Assembly: GCF_000463075.2 (NCBI RefSeq)
Contig: NZ_AVAQ01000034.1
Location: 1-64,000 of the forward strand
Direction of reading: 5' to 3'
Length of the DNA: 64,000 bases
From: Lactiplantibacillus plantarum EGD-AQ4
GTDB lineage: Bacteria > Bacillota > Bacilli > Lactobacillales > Lactobacillaceae
The notes under the pieces are model-generated. The model saw only the letters and a list, made by a program, of their open reading frames with translations. It did no database searches and had not been told where the DNA came from. Shown here piece by piece: positions 48,455-60,302 of this stretch. Each line of letters begins with the position of its first letter. Positions within the stretch are counted from its first letter, which is position 1. Both the position numbers and the translations under genes were made by a program.

Positions 48455-49030
48455 TTAGTCGTTGGTTTCATCTGCTGGTAAATGTGTCTGGTCAATTGCC
48501 AGTTGCATCACCTTTGTAAAACGTTCATCAAGTTCTGGCCCGTTCATTTTGAAAAAGCCTCCGATTTCTTGAATGATGAAGCCAAATAAAGTCGACCGAT
48601 ACAACGTGTTTTCGACCCGTGCTGAGTCGTCCAATTGTAAAGGTTTAAACATCATTTGATACAGTTGCACGATTGCTTTACGTGCGCGTGGAATCTTTAA
48701 GTTGTCATTCAAGTCCAGTAATAGTGGTGCCAAACGTTGGTGTTGCACACAGGCCGCCCGAAATTCCTGCGCAAAGGCCATCAAGGCTTCATCGCCATCC
48801 ACATTGGCAATTTTTTCAGTCAACCGATCAGCCACATTCTGAACAAATTGGAGGCCGACCTGATCCAACAGATCACTCAGGCTATCAACATAATTATAAA
48901 TAGATTGTGGCCGGACATCTAAAACTAACGCTAAGTCACGAATCGTTAATCCGTTAATACCCTTACTCTCAATTAACTGATTAGCTGTCGCTAATACTTT
49001 TGCTTGTGTTAGTGTTCTTCTCTTTACCAT
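48455..49030 (-). CDS. TetR/AcrR family regulator
   Basis: A 191-residue regulator with an N-terminal HTH (INGLTIRDLALVLDVRPQSIYNYVDSLSDLL, near 25-55) and a C-terminal helical ligand domain of the TetR_C_33/WHG type (LRSTLFGF-like LYRSTLFGFIIQEIGGF near 146-162). Ligand and targets unknown; no transporter is adjacent except the P-type ATPase downstream. The ATG follows GGGGGAG. Confidence 0.9.
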   Translation of the reverse strand: MVKRRTLTQAKVLATANQLIESKGINGLTIRDLALVLDVRPQSIYNYVDSLSDLLDQVGLQFVQNVADRLTEKIANVDGDEALMAFAQEFRAACVQHQRLAPLLLDLNDNLKIPRARKAIVQLYQMMFKPLQLDDSARVENTLYRSTLFGFIIQEIGGFFKMNGPELDERFTKVMQLAIDQTHLPADETND

Positions 49031-49377
49031 TATGCTCCCCCGTTTTTCGGTTTATTTCGTGTTTCATTATAACCCATACTGCGCAAAAACCGGGATAAAA
49101 CGCTTAATTTTTATTTATTTTAAGATATTCGATGGTGTTTACGTTTAATAATTGACCAATAAATACAATTATTTACGGAGGTACTTATTGGAATTCAAAC
49201 AGCTGACTTATCCACATCGAAAAAATTCACCCAAGTGTAATCTTGATGAATTGTCGCATAAGCATTTTTGTTTTTAGTGTATTAGTTGTCGCTAACTGGC
49301 TAAGGCTGATAACCAAATTGAAAATGGCTAACCAACTACATAAAATTATCGCAACACTGACGCTTACCAAGATTCCC
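49031..49377. other. Gene-free stretch upstream of the TetR gene
   Basis: A good ribosome site GGAGG at about 49,177-49,181 precedes a TTG at 49,188 on the plus strand, but the frame (MEFKQLTYP...) stops after 29 codons. It could be the start of a lost gene. Confidence 0.35.
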
Positions 49378-49794
49378 CTATTCTTCAAATGGCACGTCAT
49401 TCTCATGGCACCACTCAACGGCCATATCGTGATAGGCTTGCGCTTCAAAATCATACCATTGCTCTAATAAACCAAGTTGTTCAATTGTTGACCGAAACCT
49501 ACGAAAAGCGCCTCGGCCACTGATTGCTTGTTCTAGCCGCTCCCTTTGACGATCATCGGCCACTTGATCAACATAATCCCGCACAATCTGATAATCGTGA
49601 ATGTCGATCTCAGCTGGAAAACTCACATAGTCATCACGATTGTCATCAATCGCTTCTGCTAATTTATCATTGCTGTCGTCATCTGCAAATTGATCATCTA
49701 CTAGCACCACAATCTCATCCGTTGAACGACGGTAGTAGTAGATCATACCATCTTCAGCATTAACAAACGGGTCAATCAGATCATCTAATTTCAT
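49378..49794 (-). CDS. UPF0158-like acidic protein
   Basis: A 138-residue acidic soluble protein resembling UPF0158: YYRRSTDEIVVLVDD near 18-32, then helices ending in EQLGLLEQWYDFEAQAYHDMAVEWCHEND near 104-132. Function unknown. The ATG at 49,794 follows AAAGGATG by six bases; longer frames to 49,848 lack a site. Confidence 0.75.
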   Translation of the reverse strand: MKLDDLIDPFVNAEDGMIYYYRRSTDEIVVLVDDQFADDDSNDKLAEAIDDNRDDYVSFPAEIDIHDYQIVRDYVDQVADDRQRERLEQAISGRGAFRRFRSTIEQLGLLEQWYDFEAQAYHDMAVEWCHENDVPFEE

Positions 49795-49952
49795 TGGAAA
49801 CATCCTTTCACACTCACTATAGTATAGGTCCATTGTAGCCATTTTCACGGACTATTTCTGCTAGAATCTAACAATTTATGTGATTGTGTCAGTTTCAATT
49901 ACTGAGGGCAACAAGGCGTCACTTGGATTCTTAGTTCATAGTAATCATAATT

Positions 49953-49978
49953 AAAAAGTCTAGCTTTAATTGCTAGAC
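49953..49978 (-). terminator. Terminator after the AbrB-like antitoxin region
   Basis: GTCTAGC pairs with GCTAGAC around a 7-base loop, followed by five Ts on the minus strand. Confidence 0.85.
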
Positions 49979-50028
49979 CAAGTTGACACAATAATATGCT
50001 TAAACTGTCCTTGTTGCGTGATCCAACA

Positions 50029-50097
50029 TCAGGGGGCGTTGCCAATAGCATCGTAAATATTATCCAAAAAAAGTTGAATTTTCTTGGCCGTTGTCAA
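50029..50097 (-). pseudogene. Possible broken partner of the AbrB-like antitoxin
   Basis: After the antitoxin and before its terminator, a TTG frame with a GAAGGA site about nine bases upstream reads TTAKKIQLFLDNIYDAIGNAP and stops. A one-base shift there would continue as DVGSRNKDSLSILLCQ. This looks like a frameshifted or eroded small gene; no family is recognised. Confidence 0.3.
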
Positions 50098-50127
50098 ATG
50101 CTTTATCCTTCAATTTCAAACGTGACT

Positions 50128-50454
50128 TTACAAGCCAATTGCCCTAGCAGCTTCCTCTTTAGTCATTGTTACGCCATCGTCCGAATCCTCAATTAGACGA
50201 TCCATCGCTTTAGGCAACTGCTTTTTCATCTGTTTGAATTGGGTGATTAATGCTTGGCCTTCGTACCCTTGATGAACCAAATCCTGAAGAATGTTTTCGC
50301 TAAAGTCTAAGCAGTCATTATCCTGAACAAATTCATAAAAGATTCCATAATCAGTTAGATGTGGCCTAACTGTTACGCCAACACCAATCTTGAATGATTC
50401 AGGAATCGTTAGCGTAATCGCATTACCCTGACGCCTAGTTTTTGTGGTTTTCAT
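50128..50454 (-). CDS. AbrB/MazE-like antitoxin
   Basis: A 108-residue protein starting with a swapped-hairpin-type segment (TRRQGNAITLTIPESFKIGVGVTVRPHLTDYG, near 6-37) like MazE/AbrB DNA-binding antitoxins, with an acidic C-terminal half. The ATG at 50,454 follows AGAGGTG by six bases. An intact toxin gene is not found downstream; only a short broken frame lies before the terminator. Confidence 0.72.
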   Translation of the reverse strand: MKTTKTRRQGNAITLTIPESFKIGVGVTVRPHLTDYGIFYEFVQDNDCLDFSENILQDLVHQGYEGQALITQFKQMKKQLPKAMDRLIEDSDDGVTMTKEEAARAIGL

Positions 50455-50715
50455 GACTATCACCTCTTCGTGAATGATCTCATCATTTGTAATAATTGTT
50501 TATGATTATAACTGGATGCTCGCTTTTTCAACTAACTATTCCATACAAAGAAGCCAACAAAAGCCCCTATATCGAGCTGTCTTGAAACTAGAACTTCAGG
50601 TACAATCTGAGGAAAAACGTATCACGGCTATTCTCATGACGATACCTAATCGTTACGTACTGGAGAATAATCAACGAGAAAAAATTAAAGGATGCTTCCC
50701 AACATACTGTACTAG

Positions 50716-50865
50716 CTTCCCCCAAAACTATACGCCCGTACCGTTTTAACGACAGAACAATTTGATCAAGAAATTCAAAAAGGCTTCGATGACTTTGAGC
50801 ATGGTAAGACCTACACAGCTGAACAAGTGCACCAACAATTACAAGACAAGAATCGTCAATCATGA
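50716..50865 (+). pseudogene. C-terminal fragment resembling a RelB/Phd-type antitoxin
   Basis: An open frame without a usable start ends with TTEQFDQEIQKGFDDFEHGKT and YTAEQVHQQLQDKNRQS, a pattern like the C-termini of small antitoxins. A TAG directly upstream (50,713-50,715) and no ribosome site show it is a remnant. The stretch 50,474-50,715 before it has no intact gene. Confidence 0.4.
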
Positions 50866-50870
50866 CAACC

Positions 50871-50918
50871 AAAAAAGTGTACCAATTCCCATCGAAAAAA
50901 CGGAATTAGTACACTTTT
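50871..50918. terminator. Terminator of rlmD (bidirectional)
   Basis: A 17-base stem (AAAAGTGTACCAATTCC with GGAATTAGTACACTTTT, one wobble on the minus strand). Six Ts follow on the minus strand and TTTT on the plus strand. Confidence 0.92.
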
Positions 50919-50959
50919 CATCTATGATGAATGCCTTTATGCCGGTATTATCAAGCTAT

Positions 50960-52333
50960 TTATCCTTTACGTTCCAGCACCGTCACCGATTCAATATGTG
51001 GCGTCTGTGGGAACTGGTCTACAGGTTGAACAGGTGCACTGATCTGGTACCCGTATTCCGCAAACCGTTGAACGTCGCGAACTAAGGTCGATGGGTTACA
51101 ACTAATGTAAACGACCCGTTTTGGTGCCATTTCGCCAGCACTCTTGATGAAGTCGGCGTCCAGACCCTTGCGTGGTGGATCAACGACGATCACATCTGGC
51201 TTGATGCCATCCGCTTGCCACTTAGCCATCGCTTTTTCAGCGCTATCCAACACAAACTTGGCATTCGTGATTCCATTCTTATCCGCGTTTTGGCGAGCAT
51301 TATCAATCGCAGCGGGAACAATTTCGACCCCATACACCTGCTTGGCATGCCGCGCCATTGTCAGTGAGATGGTTCCGATACCAGAATAAGCGTCAATCAC
51401 AGTCTCATTGCCCGTCAATCCAGCACGGTCAATCGCTAATTGGTACAGCTTTTCAGTCTGTTGTGGATTGACCTGGTAGAATGATTGCGCTGAAATAGCA
51501 AACGTCAATCCTAATAATTGGTCATCAATTGTCGACTTTCCTGCTAACACGTTGTTAACTGGCCCTAAAATCACGTTAGTCTTCTTTGAGTTAACGTTTT
51601 GAATCACGCTGACCACTTCTGGTAAGGCGGCTTGAATCTCTTCTGTGACCACGTCAGCCATTGGTAGATGCTTCGTCCGAGTGACGATAACGACCATCAT
51701 TTCATGGCTGTAATAGCCGCGACGAACCATAATCGTCCGAATCGTGCCACTATGGTGGAATTCGTCATAGGCGGCTTCATGATACTTCCGCAAAATGTCG
51801 CGTACAACCACGATTGCCTTATCAATTTCAGGATCCTGAATGTAATAATCTTCAATTGGCATTAATTGATGACTGTTCTTCTTGTAAAAACCAGTCGTCA
51901 ATTGACCTTGAACCTGGCGAACAGGCACTTGCGCCTTGTTCCGATACTGAGTCGGATTGTCCATTCCAATCGTTGGCAGTACTTCAACATCATCCATGTG
52001 TACCTTGGCAAATAATTCAGCGACCTGATGTTGTTTGAATTTCAACTGTTCACTGTATTCTAGGTGTTGCAATGGCGCAATCCCAGTTTGCCGATAAACG
52101 CGGCCCTTTGGATTGACGCGGTGTGGGCTAACTTGGTTGATCTTTTCAACTTCCCCGAAGGCAAAATTCTTAGTCGTCTTCGTCACTTTGACCGTGATTT
52201 TTTCTTCTGGTAAGGCATTTTCAATAAAAATCGGGTAGTTATCTACTTTAGCAACTCCCATGCCTTGATACGTTAAGTCCATGATGGTGACGTCTAACAC
52301 TTCACCCTTATGCACTGGTAAATTAACTTTCAT
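50960..52333 (-). CDS. rlmD: 23S rRNA (uracil-5-)-methyltransferase, RlmD/RlmCD type
   Basis: SAM-dependent m5U methylation of 23S rRNA; the Firmicute enzyme RlmCD modifies both U747 and U1939. The 457-residue protein has an N-terminal TRAM domain (GEVLDVTIMDLTYQGMGVAKVDN), the SAM-binding DAYSGIGTISL near 312-322, VVDPPRKGLD near 383 and the catalytic Cys in ISCNPSTLVRD near 409. Apart from that Cys there are none, so no iron-sulfur cluster is formed. The ATG at 52,333 follows GAGG by six bases; the longer frame to 52,441 has no site. Confidence 0.93.
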   Translation of the reverse strand: MKVNLPVHKGEVLDVTIMDLTYQGMGVAKVDNYPIFIENALPEEKITVKVTKTTKNFAFGEVEKINQVSPHRVNPKGRVYRQTGIAPLQHLEYSEQLKFKQHQVAELFAKVHMDDVEVLPTIGMDNPTQYRNKAQVPVRQVQGQLTTGFYKKNSHQLMPIEDYYIQDPEIDKAIVVVRDILRKYHEAAYDEFHHSGTIRTIMVRRGYYSHEMMVVIVTRTKHLPMADVVTEEIQAALPEVVSVIQNVNSKKTNVILGPVNNVLAGKSTIDDQLLGLTFAISAQSFYQVNPQQTEKLYQLAIDRAGLTGNETVIDAYSGIGTISLTMARHAKQVYGVEIVPAAIDNARQNADKNGITNAKFVLDSAEKAMAKWQADGIKPDVIVVDPPRKGLDADFIKSAGEMAPKRVVYISCNPSTLVRDVQRFAEYGYQISAPVQPVDQFPQTPHIESVTVLERKG

Positions 52334-52512
52334 TGGTTTCCTCTTGCTTTCTTTGTGGGTTCTTTGGATTGTCTGTTTGGCTAGATATAACTGTACTACC
52401 AGGCGTTCAAACGGGTCGCAGGTCGTGTTGCTAAGCTGCACATGCGCTCGTTTTGGGGTCGAAACTGCATCATTTCACTTCACATACCCCGTCCTAGCTT
52501 TACTGTCGAAAC

Positions 52513-52621
52513 GTGTTCATCAGGACTGCCGACTCCGCTTGCTACGCTAGTTGATACTTGCAAAAACCGCAACCATCAACTAGCTAGGCAATGCTCACCG
52601 GCAAACCGTCCTGATGAACAC
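52513..52621. repeat. Structured intergenic element, copy 1
   Basis: A perfect 14-bp outer inverted repeat (GTGTTCATCAGGAC at 52,513-52,526; reverse complement at 52,608-52,621) and a perfect 10-bp inner one (GCTAGTTGAT at 52,546-52,555; ATCAACTAGC at 52,575-52,584). It shares flanking words with the element near 62,960-63,085. Confidence 0.8.
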
Positions 52622-52625
52622 TCTT

Positions 52626-52667
52626 AAAAAAATTACCGTCCACCATTGTATCGGTAAACGGTAATTT
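52626..52667 (-). terminator. Terminator of dagK
   Basis: AAATTACCGT pairs with ACGGTAATTT, followed by seven Ts on the minus strand, eight bases after the dagK stop. Confidence 0.92.
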
Positions 52668-52674
52668 AAGCAAG

Positions 52675-53697
52675 TTATTCTGTTTTTTCGTCGTCCTCAG
52701 TTGCGGCTGGCAGCTGGTCGACGGCCGAAACAAAGTGCCGTTCCGCATCTTCTAATTCTGGATCAGTGTCAGTGATTGCTTCGTCAGGGATGCGGTCCGT
52801 GTCAGCAAACATTTCAATATGTTGCTTCAGATTCCGGAACGTCATCGGTGCATCACCACCGTATTCCCCGTCTAAGTTAATCATCAACCGGTCCTTATCC
52901 GCTGGCTTGGCCACGACCTTGCTCGTCTTCACATAGATAATGCTTGGATCATTGATGTGCTTGCCACCATTGAGTACTAAGGTCATCAGGTGGAGCATTT
53001 TAGCCAAATTACTGGTCTTGACGATAATCATCGTAAACTTACCGTCATCGAGCGAGGCATCCGGCACCAACTGTTCGAAGCCACCGACCGAGTTTGTCAG
53101 TGCTAAGAAGAACATAGACGCCTTGCCCTGATAATGGCCACCATCATACTTCAAATCCATCTCAATCGGCTTCACACGCGGCAATAACTCAGCACCTTTG
53201 GCCAAGTATGCGGCGTAACCGAAAATCGATTTCAATTGTGATGGCACGTCATAAGTCAATTCCGTCAACATGCCCCCAGCCGCAATGTTGATGAAGTATT
53301 GGTCACCGGCTTGACCGATGTCCATTTTGACCGTCTGGTTCTTTAAAACGACCTTGGCCGCGGCGACCGGATCATTTCGCGGAATCCGCAGTGCCCGGGC
53401 ATAATCATTGGTCGTACCCGCCGGAATAATGGCCATCTTAGGCCGCCGTTTTAAGCCAGCTAGCCCGTTTACTACTTGATTGATGGTCCCATCACCACCA
53501 GCTGCTACAATCAGTTCGAACCCATCCTTGGCACACCGCCGCGCCTCGTCAGCCGCTGAATTAGGGGCTGGTGTCGTCGCAAACGCGCTGGTCTCATAGC
53601 CAGCTTGTTCGAAGATACCAAGAATTTCAACTAGATCGTGGGCGAGCGCCTCACGTCCAGAAGTCGGGTTGTAAATAAGTCGTGCCCGTTTACGCAT
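52675..53697 (-). CDS. dagK: Diacylglycerol kinase (DgkB type)
   Basis: Soluble lipid kinase phosphorylating diacylglycerol left by lipoteichoic acid synthesis. The 340-residue protein starts RKRARLIYNPTSGREAL, has the nucleotide motif VAAGGDGTINQVVNGL near 62-77, PAGTTNDYARALRIP near 91-105 and NLDGEYGGDAP near 273. The ATG at 53,697 matches the conserved family start and has GGAGG upstream; the extra 19 codons to 53,754 are not conserved. It follows gatB after a structured gap. Confidence 0.92.
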   Translation of the reverse strand: MRKRARLIYNPTSGREALAHDLVEILGIFEQAGYETSAFATTPAPNSAADEARRCAKDGFELIVAAGGDGTINQVVNGLAGLKRRPKMAIIPAGTTNDYARALRIPRNDPVAAAKVVLKNQTVKMDIGQAGDQYFINIAAGGMLTELTYDVPSQLKSIFGYAAYLAKGAELLPRVKPIEMDLKYDGGHYQGKASMFFLALTNSVGGFEQLVPDASLDDGKFTMIIVKTSNLAKMLHLMTLVLNGGKHINDPSIIYVKTSKVVAKPADKDRLMINLDGEYGGDAPMTFRNLKQHIEMFADTDRIPDEAITDTDPELEDAERHFVSAVDQLPAATEDDEKTE

Positions 53698-53714
53698 GTT
53701 TCCTATTCCTCCGC

Positions 53715-53822
53715 TCGCACGGTCGAGTGTGCTGTGCTTAGTCGTGCCAACCACTGGTCATAGAATCGTGATTCAGGTCCAAGACCTAACCGACCTACCC
53801 CTTAGCACACGCTCCCGTGCCT
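53715..53822. repeat. Imperfect long inverted repeat between gatB and dagK
   Basis: GCACGGTCGAGTGTGCT near 53,717 pairs imperfectly with AGCACACGCTCCCGTGC near 53,804-53,820 over about 70 bases of loop. It could be an attenuator-like structure before dagK. Confidence 0.5.
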
Positions 53823-53832
53823 TTTGATGCAA

Positions 53833-55257
53833 TTATCGTGCTTTTAATGACGTCATTAATAATTGGTTGACCACTTTCGGGTTGGCCTGACCACGCGTCT
53901 TCTTCATGATTTGACCCACGAGGAAGCCGACAGCCCGGTCTTTCCCATTCTTAAAGTCGTCGATTGATTGTTGGTTATTGTCCAATACGTCATCAACGAT
54001 CGGTTGTAACTTAGCTGGATCTGACAATTGAACTAAGCCCTTGTCGTTGACCCATTGAACAGGTTCTGAACCAGCCATGATCGCCTTGAAGACCTTCTTG
54101 GCGATCTTACTTGAGATCGTCTCGTCGGTGATCATTTTGATCATGCCCGCCAAATGTTCAGGCGTTAAGTCAGTCGCTGACAAGTCGACCTTGTGTTCGT
54201 TCAAGTAGGCGTTGACGTCCCCTTGCAGGTAGTTCGATGCCAACTTAGGATCCGCACCCTGTGCGACCGTGTCGTCAAAGAAATCCGACATTTCCTTAGT
54301 CTGCGTCAGAACACCCGCGTCATAGGCCGTCAAACCAAATTCGTTGATGTAACGTTCGCGCCGTGAACCTGGCATTTCTGGAATCGTTTTTTCGACTGCT
54401 GCAATCCAATCATCGTCAATGTTGACGGCTGGAATATCAGGTTCTGGGAAGTAACGGTAATCATCGCTACCTTCCTTGACCCGCATTAGAATCGTTTCAC
54501 CAGTCGTTTCGTCAAACCGACGCGTTTCTTGTTGAATCTTGCCGCCAGACATCAAGACTTGTTGTTGCCGTTTTTCTTCGTATTCCAACGATTTACGGAC
54601 ATAGTTGAAGGAGTTCAAGTTCTTCATTTCGGTCTTCACACCGTACTTATCCGAACCTGCTGGCCGAATCGAAATGTTAACGTCGACCCGCATGGACCCT
54701 TCTTCCATCTTAACATCCGAAACACCGGTAAATTGAATCCGTTGCCGCAATGCTTCACAGTAAGCATACGCTTCTTCTGGTGACGCAATATCAGGCTTCG
54801 AAACGATTTCGATCAATGGCGTCCCTTGCCGGTTTAAATCGACATAGGAATAGTCATTTTCGTGGGTGTTCTTTCCGGCATCTTCTTCAATATGCATTTC
54901 TTCGATACCGATTTTTTTCTTCTTGCCATCAACTTCGATTTCGATCCAACCATCATGCGCAATTGGCTTTTCATGCTGCGTAATTTGGTAGGCCTTAGGG
55001 TTATCTGGATAGAAGTAGTTTTTGCGATCGAAGTACGTATGGTGCTCGATCTGTGCGTGCAAGGCAGTTGCGGCCTTGATTCCGGCTTCGACAACGCCCT
55101 TGTTCGGTGTTGGCAGTACCCCAGGATATCCCCAGTCGATCACGTTGGTGTTGGCATTTGGTTCGGAACCAAATTGCACGGGTGAAGGACTAAAGATTTT
55201 GGAATTCGTTTTTAATTCAACGTGGACTTCCAAACCAATCGTGGTTACAAAATTCAT
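53833..55257 (-). CDS. gatB: Aspartyl/glutamyl-tRNA amidotransferase subunit B
   Basis: tRNA-binding and kinase subunit of GatCAB, which converts Glu-tRNA(Gln), and Asp-tRNA(Asn) where needed, to the amidated forms. The 474-residue protein is full length: [18 protein letters not shown] near residues 6-23, EEDAGKNTH near 125, [18 protein letters not shown] near 140-157 and the YqeY-like C-terminal domain with [17 protein letters not shown] near 445-461. Its start overlaps the gatA stop (TAATG). Confidence 0.97.
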   Translation of the reverse strand: MNFVTTIGLEVHVELKTNSKIFSPSPVQFGSEPNANTNVIDWGYPGVLPTPNKGVVEAGIKAATALHAQIEHHTYFDRKNYFYPDNPKAYQITQHEKPIAHDGWIEIEVDGKKKKIGIEEMHIEEDAGKNTHENDYSYVDLNRQGTPLIEIVSKPDIASPEEAYAYCEALRQRIQFTGVSDVKMEEGSMRVDVNISIRPAGSDKYGVKTEMKNLNSFNYVRKSLEYEEKRQQQVLMSGGKIQQETRRFDETTGETILMRVKEGSDDYRYFPEPDIPAVNIDDDWIAAVEKTIPEMPGSRRERYINEFGLTAYDAGVLTQTKEMSDFFDDTVAQGADPKLASNYLQGDVNAYLNEHKVDLSATDLTPEHLAGMIKMITDETISSKIAKKVFKAIMAGSEPVQWVNDKGLVQLSDPAKLQPIVDDVLDNNQQSIDDFKNGKDRAVGFLVGQIMKKTRGQANPKVVNQLLMTSLKAR

Positions 55258-56720
55258 TAGTTAGCACCTCCGACTTTCGGGGTTTGCTTGTAGACTTGGG
55301 TTGCCTGTTCAAAGGCATAACCCGCCTTGTAGAGCGTACTTTCATCAAACGCCTTACCGATTAATTGCAGTCCAACTGGTAACCCGTCTGCAAACCCAGC
55401 TGGTACTGACATCCCTGGCAATCCCGCCAAGTTAACTGGAATCGTCAAGACATCATTCATATACATTGTGATTGGGTCTGAGAGTTCATCGCCTAACTTG
55501 AACGCTGGCGTTGGTGCAACTGGGCCCATGATGAGGTCATAATCTTCAAAGACCTTATTGAAATCATTAATAATCATTGTCCGAACTTGGCCGGCCTTGT
55601 GGAAGTAGGCATCGTAGTATCCTGCTGAAAGTGAGAACGTTCCAAGCATGATCCGACGTTTAACTTCATCACCAAAACCTTCAGAACGGCTACGAACATA
55701 GACGTCTTCCAAGTTCTTGACGTCATCCGCGCGGAAACCGTAACGAATCCCATCAAACCGTTGTAAGTTAGATGAGGCCTCTGATGACGCAATGATGTAG
55801 TATGCAGCGACACCATAACGACTATTTGGTAATGACACTTCTTCAACAGTCGCACCTAAGTCTTCGAATTGTTTAACAGCTTGTTCGATGACTTCGCGGA
55901 CCTTCGGATCAATACCGTCGCCCATGTATTCCTTAGGCAACCCAATCTTCATGCCTTTGATGTCGCCGGTCAAACCAGCCGTGAAATCTGGTACAGCTTT
56001 TTGTGACGAGGTCGTATCATGAACATCGTTACCGGCAATCATGTTTAAGGCTGCCGCGTTATCCTTGACCGTCCGCGTCATTGGACCGATCTGGTCGAGT
56101 GATGAGCCAAACGCGATTAGGCCCCAACGTGAGACCCGACCGTACGTTGGTTTCATCCCAACGATGCCGTTGAACGAAGATGGTTGGCGAATTGAACCAC
56201 CAGTATCAGAACCGAGTGCAACTGGCACTTGTCCAGAAGCAACCGCAACAGCTGAACCACCCGATGAACCACCGGGCACCCGACTGATGTCCCATGGATT
56301 ACGCGTCACGTGGAAGGCTGACGTTTCCGTCGAACCACCCATGGCAAATTCATCCATGTTAGTCTTACCAACGATTAGCGCGTTGCTGGCTAATAACTTG
56401 TCAACAACGGTCGCGTTATAGACCGGCACAAAGTTTTCCAGCATCTTAGAAGCCGCCGTGGTCGTTAAGCCCTTGGTCACAATGTTATCTTTGACCGCCA
56501 TTGGAATCCCAGCAAACACGTTGTTTTCATCGATACCTTTTTGGTCTAAGGCTGCAGCTTGTTGCAAGGCCTGTTCTTCATTCAAATTCAAGAAGGCCCC
56601 TAATTGTGGGTCAACCTGATTCATGGTGGCAAAAGTGGCCTTGGCTAGTTCGGTCGCACTGATTTTCTTGGCAACTAAATCAGCATGTAAACTAGTCAAA
56701 TCTTGGTCGAAATAAGTCAT
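55257..56720 (-). CDS. gatA: Aspartyl/glutamyl-tRNA amidotransferase subunit A
   Basis: Glutaminase subunit of GatCAB. The amidase triad is in place: Lys in AVKDN near residue 77, the cis-Ser in GGSSGGSA near 152-153 and the nucleophile Ser in [10 protein letters not shown] near 176. Length (487 residues) is usual. It overlaps gatC and gatB by one base each (TAATG), so the three subunits are made in step. Confidence 0.97.
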   Translation of the reverse strand: MTYFDQDLTSLHADLVAKKISATELAKATFATMNQVDPQLGAFLNLNEEQALQQAAALDQKGIDENNVFAGIPMAVKDNIVTKGLTTTAASKMLENFVPVYNATVVDKLLASNALIVGKTNMDEFAMGGSTETSAFHVTRNPWDISRVPGGSSGGSAVAVASGQVPVALGSDTGGSIRQPSSFNGIVGMKPTYGRVSRWGLIAFGSSLDQIGPMTRTVKDNAAALNMIAGNDVHDTTSSQKAVPDFTAGLTGDIKGMKIGLPKEYMGDGIDPKVREVIEQAVKQFEDLGATVEEVSLPNSRYGVAAYYIIASSEASSNLQRFDGIRYGFRADDVKNLEDVYVRSRSEGFGDEVKRRIMLGTFSLSAGYYDAYFHKAGQVRTMIINDFNKVFEDYDLIMGPVAPTPAFKLGDELSDPITMYMNDVLTIPVNLAGLPGMSVPAGFADGLPVGLQLIGKAFDESTLYKAGYAFEQATQVYKQTPKVGGAN

Positions 56721-57040
56721 TATTCACCGTCCCCACTTTCATCAATAATTGCTGGCACTTTGATCAAGCCATTGGCCGTTTCTGGCGCGTTCTTCAATAA
56801 CGCTTCCCGTAGTGCTTCGTCACTCTTAACCGCCACGTCCTCACGTAACGTATTGGTATGGTCACTCATCCGTGACGTTACGGGTACGCCAGTTGTATCA
56901 ACCTCGCTCAATTCTTCGAACATGCCGATGATTTTTTCCAATTGAGGCGTAAACATTGCCAATTGGTCTGGTGTGAATTCCAATTTTGCCAAACTGGCAA
57001 CGTGTTGGACTTGTTCGGCATTAATCCGTTCTTCAGCCAT
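56720..57040 (-). CDS. gatC: Aspartyl/glutamyl-tRNA amidotransferase subunit C
   Basis: Small 106-residue stabilising subunit that wraps around Gat[18 protein letters not shown] near 11-27, a helix [18 protein letters not shown] near 36-53 and LREDVA near 70 are typical. GAAGGAAA precedes the ATG. It is first in the gatCAB order and follows camS after about 35 bases. Confidence 0.96.
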   Translation of the reverse strand: MAEERINAEQVQHVASLAKLEFTPDQLAMFTPQLEKIIGMFEELSEVDTTGVPVTSRMSDHTNTLREDVAVKSDEALREALLKNAPETANGLIKVPAIIDESGDGE

Positions 57041-57074
57041 CAGATTTCCTTCTTTCTCAAATCTACTTAATTAT

Positions 57075-60289
<3,215 letters not shown>

Positions 60290-60302
60290 CTAGTCCTCCT
60301 AA

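Noticed and set aside
49188-49277. A 29-codon TTG frame with a good GGAGG site, reading MEFKQLTYP
   Set aside because: Could be the start of a lost LysR-type gene, but too short to support a call.
53700-53832. A T-box or riboswitch before dagK
   Set aside because: The stem is long and imperfect but no T-box, SAM or other known riboswitch core can be recognised.
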